A stretch of 64,000 nt of DNA from Deltaproteobacteria bacterium (GCA_031285295.1 JAITWK010000042.1:1-64000); one strand, 5' to 3'. Shown: positions 53,424 through 62,115, numbered from the stretch's first letter. Notes: a model not told the origin generated them from the sequence alone. Numbers and translations are program-made.

Positions 53424-54062
53424 TCAACGGCTCTTTTGCGAGATGTTGAAGGAAAGCGCGTACAGGTGGTTAAAGAAATCGACGTTTTCCACGAACACGT
53501 CTTCCGGAGTAAAAATATGCACGCTGGCGTAGTTGAGTATGCCCCTAACCCCGGCTTCGACCAGATAGTTGGCTACCCGCTGGGCGCGATCCGGAGGAGT
53601 GGTCACAATGCCAATCTTCACATTCTTGCCGGCCAACACTTCAGCCATGCGCCTGGAGCACATTACTTCCATACCGGAAACTTCCGTGCCGATTTTGAAA
53701 GGATCACAATCGAAAGCCGCGACAATATTATACTGCCGCTGTTTGAATTCCCGGTGGTTCAAAAGAGCGCGGCCCAGGTTACCCACGCCGACCAGGGCGC
53801 AGTTCCAGGGGCGGTCAATATAGAGAGCCTGGCGAATAGAGGCTATCAGGCCTTCAATATTGTAACCAACGCCACGCACACCGAACTCGCCAAAATAAGT
53901 AAGATCTTTGCGGATCTGCGAGGCGTTAACCGCGCAGGCCTGGGCGAGAGCCTCAGAAGAAATAAGTTCAACCCCGTCGCGCGACATGCGCTCAAGGGTC
54001 TGCACATAAATAGCCAGGCGTTTGATTGTCGCCCGGGGAATTTTCTCTACCTTGGAATTCAT
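53424..54062 (-). CDS. rex: Redox-sensing transcriptional repressor Rex
   Basis: Senses the NADH/NAD ratio and represses energy-metabolism genes. 212 residues. N-terminal winged helix (ISSEALAQACAVNASQIRKD, then LTYFGEFGVRGVGYNI) and C-terminal Rossmann domain (CALVGVGNLGRALLNHREFK, then FDCDPFKIGTEVSGM) with the last helix swapped between subunits. Lies directly downstream of atpE on the same strand. Rex-like sites are found upstream of both ATP synthase gene clusters in this window. Confidence 0.95.
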   Translation of the reverse strand: MNSKVEKIPRATIKRLAIYVQTLERMSRDGVELISSEALAQACAVNASQIRKDLTYFGEFGVRGVGYNIEGLIASIRQALYIDRPWNCALVGVGNLGRALLNHREFKQRQYNIVAAFDCDPFKIGTEVSGMEVMCSRRMAEVLAGKNVKIGIVTTPPDRAQRVANYLVEAGVRGILNYASVHIFTPEDVFVENVDFFNHLYALSFNISQKSR

Positions 54063-54085
54063 ATAACCCTTTAGACTTGAGGTGT

Positions 54086-54125
54086 TTTCGTTCCGCGCGG
54101 AACGAGGACTCCGCGCGGAACGAAA
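54086..54125. other. Strong hairpin between atpE and rex
   Basis: TTTCGTTCCGCGCGGA (54086-54101) pairs exactly with TCCGCGCGGAACGAAA (54110-54125). Each arm holds the self-complementary 12-mer TTCCGCGCGGAA, so the DNA could also form two sites for a dimeric protein. No U-tract follows on either strand. Possible processing element or attenuator lowering rex relative to atp expression. Confidence 0.6.
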
Positions 54126-54152
54126 CCCATTAAAACGAATTGCCCTGAAAAA

Positions 54153-54485
54153 CTAGATCACGAACAACAAAATCATGTTGATAACAAGCGAGTAAATCGC
54201 AAGTGATTCAACAAAGGCAAAGCCAAGCAACATGGTCACCATGATTTTGTTGGCAATTTCGGGGTTGCGAGCGGTGGCTTCGCAAGCGCCTTTAAGGCCG
54301 ATGCCGATACCGGGGCCACAACCCAGCGCAGCCAGGCCCATACCGATGGCAGCACCGATATATTTGGCCCAGGAAGAGGAGTCCGAAATAACGTTCGCAG
54401 CTTCAGCAACTTCAGCGGCCATGGCAACGGAAGCCATGAGCAGAAGAGCGGCCAGGCTAAGGAAAACAGTAAGCAGTTTACGCAT
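54153..54485 (-). CDS. atpE: ATP synthase F0 c subunit
   Basis: Forms the rotor ring in the membrane. 110 residues, about 30 more than usual because of an N-terminal signal-like segment (MRKLLTVFLSLAALLLMASV, cleavage near AMAAE). Two helices follow: KYIGAAIGMGLAALGCGPGI, the polar loop RNPE, and GFAFVESLAIYSLVINMILL with the ion-binding Glu. At the position of the sodium-ligand Gln of sodium-driven rings there is Ile (GPGIGIGLKG), so proton coupling is more likely. Confidence 0.95.
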   Translation of the reverse strand: MRKLLTVFLSLAALLLMASVAMAAEVAEAANVISDSSSWAKYIGAAIGMGLAALGCGPGIGIGLKGACEATARNPEIANKIMVTMLLGFAFVESLAIYSLVINMILLFVI

Positions 54486-54521
54486 GAGAAATGCTCCTTA
54501 CATCGGTTATGGTTTTAAGTT

Positions 54522-55223
54522 TTAATGGGCGTGGTCCAAGGCGCCCTGTATATATACCATTGTTAGCATGAAGAAAATAAACGCCTGCAACGATTTGGTA
54601 AGCACGAACATAAAATAGACCGGCAGAGTGGAAAAGAGCGGGGCCATGCCGAAAAAGATCAGCAGGACAACTTCACCACCGCGCAGGTTGCCGAAAAGAC
54701 GGAAAGAAAGCGATACCGGACGCGCACAATTGCTGAGAATTTCCAGGGGCAGCATCAACGGAATCAGGATCGGCATAGGCCCGGTGAAATGCTTGATGTA
54801 TTTTGGCCCCCACCTTTTGAGGCCCAGCCAGTTGTAATACAGGAACACAATCATGGCCATGGAGGCAGCGGTGTTCAAGTTGGCTGTAGGCGCATCGAAC
54901 AGGGGAACAAAGCCGATCAGGTTCATGCCCAGAATGAAAATGAACATGCCGGTGAGCAGCGGCACAAATTTGCGCCCGACTTCACCCATGTTCGTTATGA
55001 CAAAATCTTCCAGACCGCCAATCAGCGCCTCCAGAACGTTTTGCGTACCGGTGGGAACCATTTTCAGCCGCCGCTTGGCGAACAGGCCGAGAATGATCAG
55101 CAGTCCAAGCACTACCCAAGTGTAGAAAACGTGCCGAAATTCTACCAGCTGGCCGTTTATGACCAGGTTATCCAAGCCAAGCTCGGTGGAAAGGAGAATC
55201 GGATGCACTAAACCACTGGCCAT
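54522..55223 (-). CDS. atpB: ATP synthase F0 a subunit
   Basis: Membrane stator subunit with the half-channels. 233 residues from ATG 55223 (MASGLVHPIL), where AGGAGG lies 6 nt upstream. About six helices; the essential Arg is in NCARPVSLSFRLFGNLRGGE near residue 180, and the last helix has LQAFIFFMLTMVYIQGAL with Gln. Lies between atpI and atpE. Confidence 0.96.
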   Translation of the reverse strand: MASGLVHPILLSTELGLDNLVINGQLVEFRHVFYTWVVLGLLIILGLFAKRRLKMVPTGTQNVLEALIGGLEDFVITNMGEVGRKFVPLLTGMFIFILGMNLIGFVPLFDAPTANLNTAASMAMIVFLYYNWLGLKRWGPKYIKHFTGPMPILIPLMLPLEILSNCARPVSLSFRLFGNLRGGEVVLLIFFGMAPLFSTLPVYFMFVLTKSLQAFIFFMLTMVYIQGALDHAH

Positions 55224-55291
55224 TGGTAGCCTCCTGATAGTCAAGAAAAGGAATCACATTCAAAAAGATATTCTACCAAAATATTTTTTAC

Positions 55292-55729
55292 TTATCCGGC
55301 CCTAAGCCGCAGCAGGGCAACAACAGTTCCCAACCCGACGCAACTGAAAACCCCGACTGAAAGCGCTGCTGGTGAGCCGCCCAACGCAAAAGCCACGCCC
55401 AAAACCACTCCGCTCACCAAAAGCCGCCCGAAAAATCCCAACAAATGCCCGGTGAGTAACTGCCGGGAATAGGTACCGTCAAAGTAACGAAAGAAAAAAC
55501 GGCACATAAACCAAAAATTGAACAGCACCACACCAGCACCCAGAGCGAACATCAACATCCAGCCGTTCAGCCAGACCGTTGCTACAGCGAACACTGCCGA
55601 AACCGCAAAGAGTAACAACTGGGTCAACATCATGCCACGCAGCACCGGTTCGTTGAACCCTTTGCCGTACAGCCAGGCCTCAACTCTTCGCTTCGGGCTT
55701 GCCTTCATTGTTTTCGCTTCTGCCGCCAT
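55292..55729 (-). CDS. atpI: ATP synthase-associated membrane protein, AtpI type
   Basis: 145 residues with four hydrophobic helices (about residues 32-50, 55-75, 95-115 and 118-140) and a basic N-terminus. The gene lies between atpZ and atpB, the position of atpI, which helps assemble the c-ring and may handle magnesium. Overlaps the end of atpZ by 50 nt from ATG 55729; ATG 55708 (MKASPKRRVE) is an alternative with smaller overlap. Assigned by position and topology. Confidence 0.75.
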   Translation of the reverse strand: MAAEAKTMKASPKRRVEAWLYGKGFNEPVLRGMMLTQLLLFAVSAVFAVATVWLNGWMLMFALGAGVVLFNFWFMCRFFFRYFDGTYSRQLLTGHLLGFFGRLLVSGVVLGVAFALGGSPAALSVGVFSCVGLGTVVALLRLRAG

Positions 55730-55994
55730 TTCTGCTTACAGCGTCCTCTTCCGCCTGATCCGCCAGCAAACGCCTGACGTCCAGGTAAACATTCCGAAAA
55801 CCGGCACCAATACCCAAAAAGAAAAATATTATTTTCAGCCAGGGGCTGGTGCCTAGCCACTCGTCCAGCCAATAACCGACAAGGCAACCGACAAAAATCC
55901 CCGAAGCGAGGTGCAGACCTACCATGCTGGCCCGCCCCGCGCTGCCGAACATGCCGGCATTTTTCATATTCCAATGTTCAATAAACTTTTTCAT
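55680..55994 (-). CDS. atpZ: AtpZ/AtpI family protein
   Basis: 104 residues with two membrane helices: ASMVGLHLASGIFVGCLVGYW, one base of the AtpZ pattern split by LDEWLGTSPWL, and LKIIFFFLGIGAGFRNVYLD. The Asp/Trp-rich loop and GFRNVY are typical of this small family encoded ahead of atpB. First gene of the F0 cluster; a Rex-like site lies 151 nt upstream and a second half-site next to the start. Confidence 0.85.
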   Translation of the reverse strand: MKKFIEHWNMKNAGMFGSAGRASMVGLHLASGIFVGCLVGYWLDEWLGTSPWLKIIFFFLGIGAGFRNVYLDVRRLLADQAEEDAVSRNGGRSENNEGKPEAKS

Positions 55995-56144
55995 TAGTAA
56001 ACTTTTTCACAATTCCGACTGCCTAGCATAATCGGGCGAGGCCAGTCAAACGAAACCACCGGATGCTCTTCAAGTCAAGCCAATGCGTCTCTATTCATTA
56101 TCATCAGATTACGAATCGGCGCTCAATCTCACAGTAAAAAATCA

Positions 56145-56162
56145 TTGTTACTTTTTTCACAA
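56145..56162 (+). promoter_or_regulatory. Rex-type operator upstream of the F0 cluster
   Basis: TTGTTACTTTTTTCACAA, a 5-of-6 inverted repeat fitting the Rex consensus. It resembles TTGTTAAAAAATTCACAT at 16549-16566. A further half-site TTGTGAAA (minus strand, 56005-56012) abuts the atpZ start. The 194-nt gap 55995-56188 holds no gene. Confidence 0.65.
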
Positions 56163-56188
56163 TAACCGGATCAAGCTCCGATGGCAAC

Positions 56189-57574
56189 TTATTTATTGCG
56201 TAAATCCAATCTGGCTATCGTTTCCACATGAGTAGTATGCGGAAACATATCGAGCAGAGTAAGGCCGGAGAGTTCATAGAGGTCGGTCAGTCCGGTCAGG
56301 TCGCGAGCCAGAGTGGCCGGATCGCAGGATATGTAAATAATACGCCTGGGCGCACATTTTTTTATCGCCGCCAGAGCTTTTGGCGACATGCCGCCGCGCG
56401 GCGGGTCCGTCAGCAACAGATCCGGCAGATCCGTCCCGGCTCCCGCAGCAAGCAGATCAGCCGCGTCACCAGCCAGAAATGAACAGTGATCAAAACCAAG
56501 GCGGGCAGCGTTGGCACGGGCCATCTCCGCAGATTCGGGGTCCTGCTCAAAGCCAATCACGCTTGCGCTGCCGGGGGCAAGGTAAAGGGCCATAGCGCCG
56601 GAACCGCAATAAGCGTCCCACAGCCGCGCCCCACCCCGCTCACGGCCAAAATATTCCGGGGCAGCCAGTTCCGCCGCCCGCTGATAAAGCAGGGAGGCCG
56701 CGCCGGTATTCGTCTGCGCAAAACCGGTAACCGGCAGCTCCAGCAACAGCGGGCCAAATTTTTCCCAAAGGGTAGTCGGGCCGAAAATTTTAACGATGCG
56801 TTCCGATCTGGCCAGATTGTAGGCCGAACGGCGGACGCCAAGCAAAAATGAAGTTACGCCAAGCGCGGCCAGTCGCTGCCAGAGCTCATCCACAGCCTGG
56901 GGAGGCGGTAGTTTGTCGCCACAAATAAGTTCCACCGAGCATTGCGGAACATTATCCTCCGGCAGGTATTCCGGCTCGCGCAGTATCAGGTGGCGCAGGC
57001 AGCCGCCGGAAAAACCGCCTTCACGCGCCCAAAGGCGCACAGCCTGCAAAATCAGGCCGCTACGCGGACTTTGCAGCGGGCAGGCTTCGATGTCCAATAC
57101 CTGATGCGAAGCGCGATAGCGCAAGCCCAGCACCAGTTCCTCCCCCGAGTCTGATTGTTCAATGCCGAAGGCATATTCCATCTTATTGCGACAAGCGCGC
57201 AAAAGCGGCGAAGGTAAAATTCCCGGCAAATCGTCAGCTATCTCCCTCAGCCCCCCGATTTTGGCCAAAACAGCCGTCACCCGCCGCTGTTTGAACTCCA
57301 GCTGGGCCGGATAGGACAGATTTTGTAATGCGCAGCCGCCGCAAAGCCCGAAATAGGGACAAAACGGCTGAACCGCCTCCGGCGAGGGGCGCAAAGTTTG
57401 CAGCACTCGCCCGAAAAGCACGCGTTTTTTTTGCCCGCTGATTACGGCGCGTACTGTTTCGCCAGGCAGACCACGGTCCAGAAAATAAACCCGCCCGTCC
57501 AGCCGGGCCACCGCGCCGCCATCCACATTAAGATCGTGAACGAGCAAGTCCACTTCCCGCCCGATTTCGCTCAT
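56189..57574 (-). CDS. rlmD: 23S rRNA (uracil-C5)-methyltransferase, RlmD/RumA type
   Basis: SAM-dependent RNA methyltransferase. 461 residues. N-terminal TRAM RNA-binding domain (residues 1-60), iron-sulfur cysteines CPYFGLCGGCALQNL near 72-80, SAM site LWDAYCGSGAMALYL near 315, and the catalytic Cys in IIYISCDPATLARDLTGL near 415. Which uridine is modified (747 or 1939) cannot be told by eye, so the symbol is provisional. Diverges from the rplU region. Confidence 0.88.
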   Translation of the reverse strand: MSEIGREVDLLVHDLNVDGGAVARLDGRVYFLDRGLPGETVRAVISGQKKRVLFGRVLQTLRPSPEAVQPFCPYFGLCGGCALQNLSYPAQLEFKQRRVTAVLAKIGGLREIADDLPGILPSPLLRACRNKMEYAFGIEQSDSGEELVLGLRYRASHQVLDIEACPLQSPRSGLILQAVRLWAREGGFSGGCLRHLILREPEYLPEDNVPQCSVELICGDKLPPPQAVDELWQRLAALGVTSFLLGVRRSAYNLARSERIVKIFGPTTLWEKFGPLLLELPVTGFAQTNTGAASLLYQRAAELAAPEYFGRERGGARLWDAYCGSGAMALYLAPGSASVIGFEQDPESAEMARANAARLGFDHCSFLAGDAADLLAAGAGTDLPDLLLTDPPRGGMSPKALAAIKKCAPRRIIYISCDPATLARDLTGLTDLYELSGLTLLDMFPHTTHVETIARLDLRNK

Positions 57575-57668
57575 AACCGCTCCTTAACAAGGATTTACTT
57601 TTATTTTTTGACAAGCGCATTCCTAGCATTTGACCGTACGCTTGCCAACAGATTAGCGATCATAGAAC

Positions 57669-57697
57669 TTGACTTAACCCTCAGGATGACCGATAAA
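57669..57697 (+). promoter_or_regulatory. Promoter ahead of the small membrane peptide gene
   Basis: TTGACT (57669-57674), 17-nt spacer, GATAAA (57692-57697). Confidence 0.5.
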
Positions 57698-57720
57698 CAC
57701 CCAATAATCAGGAGCTTGCC

Positions 57721-57861
57721 ATGATTGCCGAACTTATGAACAACGTCATGCATTCCACCCCGCAAGGTTTTTTGGGCGTGGGGCTCATTCTGTTTTACTT
57801 CGTGCTGATCGTCAGTGCCGCCGCCATGCGGATTGCCAGAGCTGATCACATGAACCACTAA
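57721..57861 (+). CDS. Small single-pass membrane protein, 46 residues
   Basis: Not recognised. A short open frame starts at ATG 57721 with CAGGAG 6 nt upstream and a reasonable promoter. Sequence begins MIAELMNNVMHSTPQGFLGV and has one membrane helix (residues 18-36, FLGVGLILFYFVLIVSAAAM) followed by a short basic-polar tail. The Shine-Dalgarno, promoter and following hairpin (ACCACT-AACA-AGTGGT, 57852-57867) support a real gene. It lies between rlmD (divergent) and rplU. Function unknown. Confidence 0.6.
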   Translation: MIAELMNNVMHSTPQGFLGVGLILFYFVLIVSAAAMRIARADHMNH

Positions 57862-57974
57862 CAAGTGGTGTTGCTCTAAATTTGGACGACCAGGTCATTT
57901 TATTTTGCCACTTCGCTTGACTTTACATGAAAAGGGGGCTAAACGTCCCTTTCTCTTTTCTGGAGGATTTTAAT

Positions 57975-58283
57975 ATGTATGCTATAGTTGAAACCGGCGG
58001 CCAGCAATTCCGTGTGGAAGAAGGCGGCAAAGTTCGTGTGAATCTCCTGCCCGCCAAGGTTGGCGAGGAAGTTCGGTTGGAAAAGGTCCTGCTGCTTGGC
58101 GGAAACAACCTGTCCATCGGCAAGCCTTATGTTGAAGGCGCTTCCGTGCAGGCTGAAGTTCTGGAGCATAGTCTGGGTGAAAAAGTGGTCATTTTCAAAA
58201 AGTGGCGTCGCAATGACTCGCGCCGTACCACTGGCCACCGCCAGCAATATACTATGCTTAAAATCAAATCCATCACAGCCTAA
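57975..58283 (+). CDS. rplU: 50S ribosomal protein L21
   Basis: 102 residues from ATG 57975 (MYAIVETGGQQFRVEEGGKV) with GGAGG 7 nt upstream. C-terminal FKKWRRNDSRRTTGHRQQYT is the L21 signature. Operon with rpmA. The 113-nt leader contains AAAGGG..CCCTTT pairing just before the start (57930-57950), which might be a ribosomal-protein leader. Confidence 0.97.
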   Translation: MYAIVETGGQQFRVEEGGKVRVNLLPAKVGEEVRLEKVLLLGGNNLSIGKPYVEGASVQAEVLEHSLGEKVVIFKKWRRNDSRRTTGHRQQYTMLKIKSITA

Positions 58284-58304
58284 GGCTGACAGGGAGCGTT
58301 TACC

Positions 58305-58577
58305 ATGGCTCACAAGAAAGCAGGCGGGAGTTCCAGCAACGGCCGCGACAGCCAGGGGCAGAGAAGGGGCGTCAAGCGCTACGGCGGTGAGCCGGTTCTC
58401 TCCGGCAGCATCATCGTTCGCCAGGTCGGCACCAAAGTCCATCCCGGCAAAAACGTCGGCCTGGGCCGCGATTTCACCATTTTCGCCACCTGTGATGGCC
58501 GGGTGAAGTTTGAAAAATACACCCGCAAGAAAAAAATCCTGACCAGGGTTCATGTTATTCCTTTCGAAGCGGCCTAG
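58305..58577 (+). CDS. rpmA: 50S ribosomal protein L27
   Basis: 90 residues. [21 protein letters not shown]-terminus reaches the peptidyl-transferase centre, then [20 protein letters not shown] and [20 protein letters not shown]. Ends TAG. A terminator follows, separating it from obgE. Confidence 0.98.
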   Translation: MAHKKAGGSSSNGRDSQGQRRGVKRYGGEPVLSGSIIVRQVGTKVHPGKNVGLGRDFTIFATCDGRVKFEKYTRKKKILTRVHVIPFEAA

Positions 58578-58618
58578 ATTCTGTCAGACCAGGCCGGGAT
58601 TACCCAAGTGATTTTTTG

Positions 58619-58650
58619 ATGGCGGAAGCATGGCTTTCGCCATTTTTTTT
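58619..58650 (+). terminator. Terminator after rpmA
   Basis: ATGGCGGAAGC (58619-58629) pairs with GCTTTCGCCAT (58633-58643), one mismatch, followed by eight T. Confidence 0.9.
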
Positions 58651-58671
58651 GGAATTGGTTTAGCAAACATA

Positions 58672-58726
58672 GTAGTGCCTGCTTTTGACGTCAGGCAAGG
58701 AAGGCGAGTTTTTAATGAGGCACTAC
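58672..58726. repeat. Deletion derivative of the dispersed hairpin element, copy 4
   Basis: Arms GTAGTGCC (58672-58679) and GGCACTAC (58719-58726). The left 43 nt (TGCTTTTGACGTCAGGCAAG and on to GAGTTTTT) match copy 1 with only about three changes. The apical block and the whole right half up to AATGAGGCACTAC are missing, consistent with an internal deletion. Lies in the obgE leader. Confidence 0.8.
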
Positions 58727-58742
58727 CAAGAGGTTGATACAA

Positions 58743-60074
58743 ATGCGTTTTATCGATGAAGCCACCGTCACCTTACGGGCTGGCAAAGGCGGCGCGGGCT
58801 GTGTGGCCTTCCGCCGGGAAAAATTCATTCCTTTTGGCGGCCCCAGCGGCGGCAACGGTGGCGATGGCGGCTGCATCATTCTGCGTGCCTCCTCCAAGCT
58901 TCTCTCGTTGTATGATTTTCGCCTCAAGCGCAATTACGAGGCTGAAAACGGCCGCCCCGGCCAGGGTTCGCAAATGCACGGACGGGGCGGGCATGATTTG
59001 ATCCTTGAGTTGCCGGTTGGCACTCAGGTCTTTCAGATTACCGACCAGGGCGAACACCTCCTGGCCGACCTGCCGGAAGCCGGTCAGGAGACTCTGGTGG
59101 CCAGAGGCGGACGCGGCGGCAAGGGCAACGAGTTTTTTAAAAGCGCCACCCAGCAGGCACCGCGTTTCGCGCAGCCGGGCGAGGAAGGCGAATACCTTCA
59201 GGTGCGCCTGGAACTCAAAATTCTGGCCGACTGCGGCCTGATCGGTCTGCCCAACGCCGGAAAATCAACCTTTATTTCAACAGTTTCGGCTGCCAAACCC
59301 AAAATAGCCCCCTACCCCTTCACCACCCTCATCCCGAATCTGGGCGTAATGCTGCACGACGGCGACTATGACCGCCGCCTGGTCATTGCCGACATTCCCG
59401 GCCTGATTGAAGGCGCTCACCAGGGACAGGGCCTTGGACACCGCTTTTTAAAGCATGTGGAACGCACCCGCTTCCTCATTCATATACTCAGCGCCGCCGA
59501 TTTACTGGTCGCCCCGCCAGCCGCGACTGAACGCGGCGACGAAGACGAGGAACAGGCAATCGAAGACGCCAGCCTTCAAAGTAATGATGAAGGCGAAGAT
59601 TTGGGTAACGCCAAATTTTCCGGACAGGACGAAGACGCCACCCCTCAAAGCAACGATGCGGACGAAGATTTTACTACCAGCCGTTACGGCATCAGCCCCG
59701 ATCCCTGGGCCGGGTTCGATTTGATCAACGAAGAGCTGCGCCTCTTTGACCAAAGCCTGTCCGAGCGCATGCAGATCGAAGTGGTGAACAAAATCGACCT
59801 GCTCACCCCGGAACAACTGGCCGCCCTGCAAGAGCGGGCCAATGAGGACGGACGGCGCATCATCTTTATTTCCGCCCTTGAGCGTCAGGGGCTTGAGCCG
59901 CTGATTGAGGAAATGTGGCGCTTGCAGGCCGAGCTTGAGCAAAACGAGCCGCTGCTCAAATCCCGCGCAAGCCAGATGAAAGGCGCGGATGCTGACGATG
60001 CTGAAAACGGCCCGGATGATGATCCGGACGATAATTTTGACGGCGATGGAGTGGAAATAGTTTACAGCCGCTAG
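58743..60074 (+). CDS. obgE: GTPase Obg/CgtA
   Basis: Essential ribosome-assembly GTPase. 443 residues from ATG 58743. The Gly-rich Obg fold is at residues 1-160 (AGKGGAGCVAFRREKFIPFG). G1 GLPNAGKSTFIS near 172, G3 DIPGLIEGAHQGQG near 216, G4 VVNKIDLL near 345, G5 FISALERQG. Between G3 and G4 (residues ~258-320) there is an acidic insertion with two SNDxxED units (LQSNDEGEDLG, PQSNDADEDF) not found in common Obg proteins. The tail is also acidic (ADDAENGPDDDPDDNFDGDG). Confidence 0.95.
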   Translation: MRFIDEATVTLRAGKGGAGCVAFRREKFIPFGGPSGGNGGDGGCIILRASSKLLSLYDFRLKRNYEAENGRPGQGSQMHGRGGHDLILELPVGTQVFQITDQGEHLLADLPEAGQETLVARGGRGGKGNEFFKSATQQAPRFAQPGEEGEYLQVRLELKILADCGLIGLPNAGKSTFISTVSAAKPKIAPYPFTTLIPNLGVMLHDGDYDRRLVIADIPGLIEGAHQGQGLGHRFLKHVERTRFLIHILSAADLLVAPPAATERGDEDEEQAIEDASLQSNDEGEDLGNAKFSGQDEDATPQSNDADEDFTTSRYGISPDPWAGFDLINEELRLFDQSLSERMQIEVVNKIDLLTPEQLAALQERANEDGRRIIFISALERQGLEPLIEEMWRLQAELEQNEPLLKSRASQMKGADADDAENGPDDDPDDNFDGDGVEIVYSR

Positions 60075-60089
60075 GGTGTAAAAAAAGTT

Positions 60090-62018
60090 ATGAGACGCCA
60101 GCCAGAAATCTTTGATGTAATTGTGGCCGGAGCAGGTCACGCCGGTTGCGAAGCGGCCATGGCCCTGGCCAATCTTGGCCTGAAAACCCTGCTCGTCACC
60201 AGTAATCTTGACCATATCGGCCATCTTTCCTGCAATCCGGCCATCGGCGGTTTGGGCAAGGGGCACATGGTGCGCGAAATCGACGCCCTGGGCGGCATGA
60301 TGGGACGCTGGGCCGACGCCGCCGGGGTTCAGTTTCGCATTCTGAACGCCAGCCGGGGACCAGCCGTGCAAGCGCCGCGCGCCCAGATGTATCGCAAGAT
60401 CTATATGGAAAACGTGCAGGCTTCGATTTTCGGACATCCCAACATCTGGCTTTTTCAGGATTTTATCGCCGCTCCACTGGTGGAAGAGGTGATAAAAAAC
60501 GGCCAGTCCGGACCGCAAGTAGTCGGCGCGGTTACCGACCTGGGGCAAAAATTCAAAAGTCGCGCCCTGCTGCTCACCACCGGCACTTTTAACGGCGGCC
60601 TGCTGCACTTCGGCCCGGTAAAAATTCCCGGCGGACGCCTGGGTGACGCGCCCGGCACCCGCCTTACGCCTGCTCTGGAAAAACTGGGTATTTCCTGTGG
60701 CCGTCTGATGACCTGTACCACGCCGCGTCTGGCCAAAGACAGCGTTGATTTCAGCCAGATGGAGGAACAGCCGGGCGATGATCCGCTGCCGCAATTCAGC
60801 TTCAGCGGCCCGCGCCCCCCGTTGCGCCAACTTTCCTGCCACCTTACCTGGAGCACGCCGGAAAGCCACGAAATCATCAGAAACGCGCTTTCGCTCTCCC
60901 CTATGTACAACGGCGATATCGCCCTGCCCGGTCCGCGCTATTGTCCGGCCATTGAAGACAAAATCGCCAAATTCCCGGATAAGTCCCGGCACCAGATTTT
61001 TGTCGAACCGGAAGGACTGGACAGCGTAGAGGTTTACCCCAACAATATCCCCACCGGCCTGCCGCTGGAAGTTCAACAGGCCTTTCTGAAAAAAATACCC
61101 GGTCTGGAAAAAAGCCAGATCCTTCGGCCCGGTTACGCCGTGGAGTATGATTTCATCCACCCGACCCAGCTTTTGCCTACCCTGGAAGCCAAAGTTCTGC
61201 CGGGGCTATGGTCAGCCGGGCAAATCAACGGTACTTCCGGCTATGAAGAAGCCGCTGCCCAAGGCCTCTGGGCGGCATTAAATATTTTCTGCTCACTGAA
61301 CGGTCTGGATCCTTTCCTGCCCGGACGCGACGAATCCTACATCGCGGTGCTGGTTGATGATCTGGTGACCAAGGGAACCAAAGAACCCTACCGGATGCTA
61401 ACTTCCAGGGCCGAGCACCGCCTGCTGCTGCGGCACAGCAACGCCGACGCCAGATTGACGCCTTATGGCAGACGCCTCGGCCTGGTGGATGACGCGCGTT
61501 GGCGCGATTTTGAAACGAAGCGGATGGAAATAGCCAAACTCCTGACCGAGCTTGAAGAGCGGCGTATCACCCCGGACGCGCCCACCCGCGCGGTTCTGGA
61601 AGAAATGGGCGAAGCCGCGCCCTCACGCGGCATTTCTCTGGCCGAACTGCTGCGCCGCCCCGGCATGAGCGTGGAAAAACTGGCCCGCCTCTGGCCCCAG
61701 GCGCTTGAATACAGCCAGCAGGCCAGACTGGAGGCGGAAAGCGCCCTCCTCTACGCCGGTTATTTGAAGCAGCAGGAAGAACTGGCCCGGCGGCAGCGGC
61801 GGCAGGAAGAAGTACGCCTGGAAGATATTGACTATAGTCAGGTACACGGACTGAGCCGTGAAGAAGTGGAAAAGCTCGGCGCAATCCGCCCTCTGACTCT
61901 GGGTCAGGCGGCGCGCATTTCCGGCGTCACCCCGTCGGCCATCGGCTGTATAGAAATATATTTGAAAAAACGGGCGCGGGCCAAAGCGCAGCCTGTAGAT
62001 TTATTATTGAAAAATTGA
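60090..62018 (+). CDS. mnmG: tRNA uridine-5-carboxymethylaminomethyl modification enzyme MnmG
   Basis: FAD protein that with MnmE modifies U34 of tRNAs reading two-codon sets. 642 residues. [20 protein letters not shown] at residues 14-33; the [20 protein letters not shown] loop at about 47; [20 protein letters not shown] near 345; and [20 protein letters not shown] with the catalytic glycine loop. C-terminal helical domain ([15 protein letters not shown]) binds MnmE. Starts 15 nt after obgE. Confidence 0.97.
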   Translation: MRRQPEIFDVIVAGAGHAGCEAAMALANLGLKTLLVTSNLDHIGHLSCNPAIGGLGKGHMVREIDALGGMMGRWADAAGVQFRILNASRGPAVQAPRAQMYRKIYMENVQASIFGHPNIWLFQDFIAAPLVEEVIKNGQSGPQVVGAVTDLGQKFKSRALLLTTGTFNGGLLHFGPVKIPGGRLGDAPGTRLTPALEKLGISCGRLMTCTTPRLAKDSVDFSQMEEQPGDDPLPQFSFSGPRPPLRQLSCHLTWSTPESHEIIRNALSLSPMYNGDIALPGPRYCPAIEDKIAKFPDKSRHQIFVEPEGLDSVEVYPNNIPTGLPLEVQQAFLKKIPGLEKSQILRPGYAVEYDFIHPTQLLPTLEAKVLPGLWSAGQINGTSGYEEAAAQGLWAALNIFCSLNGLDPFLPGRDESYIAVLVDDLVTKGTKEPYRMLTSRAEHRLLLRHSNADARLTPYGRRLGLVDDARWRDFETKRMEIAKLLTELEERRITPDAPTRAVLEEMGEAAPSRGISLAELLRRPGMSVEKLARLWPQALEYSQQARLEAESALLYAGYLKQQEELARRQRRQEEVRLEDIDYSQVHGLSREEVEKLGAIRPLTLGQAARISGVTPSAIGCIEIYLKKRARAKAQPVDLLLKN

Positions 62019-62115
62019 TAGATAAGTAACTTCTGGCAATATCCGGAATCATTTGTGTTACCCAAAAGTAGAACCTGACGCTTGTAATGTAAAATTTAAT
62101 AAATCCGACGGAAAA

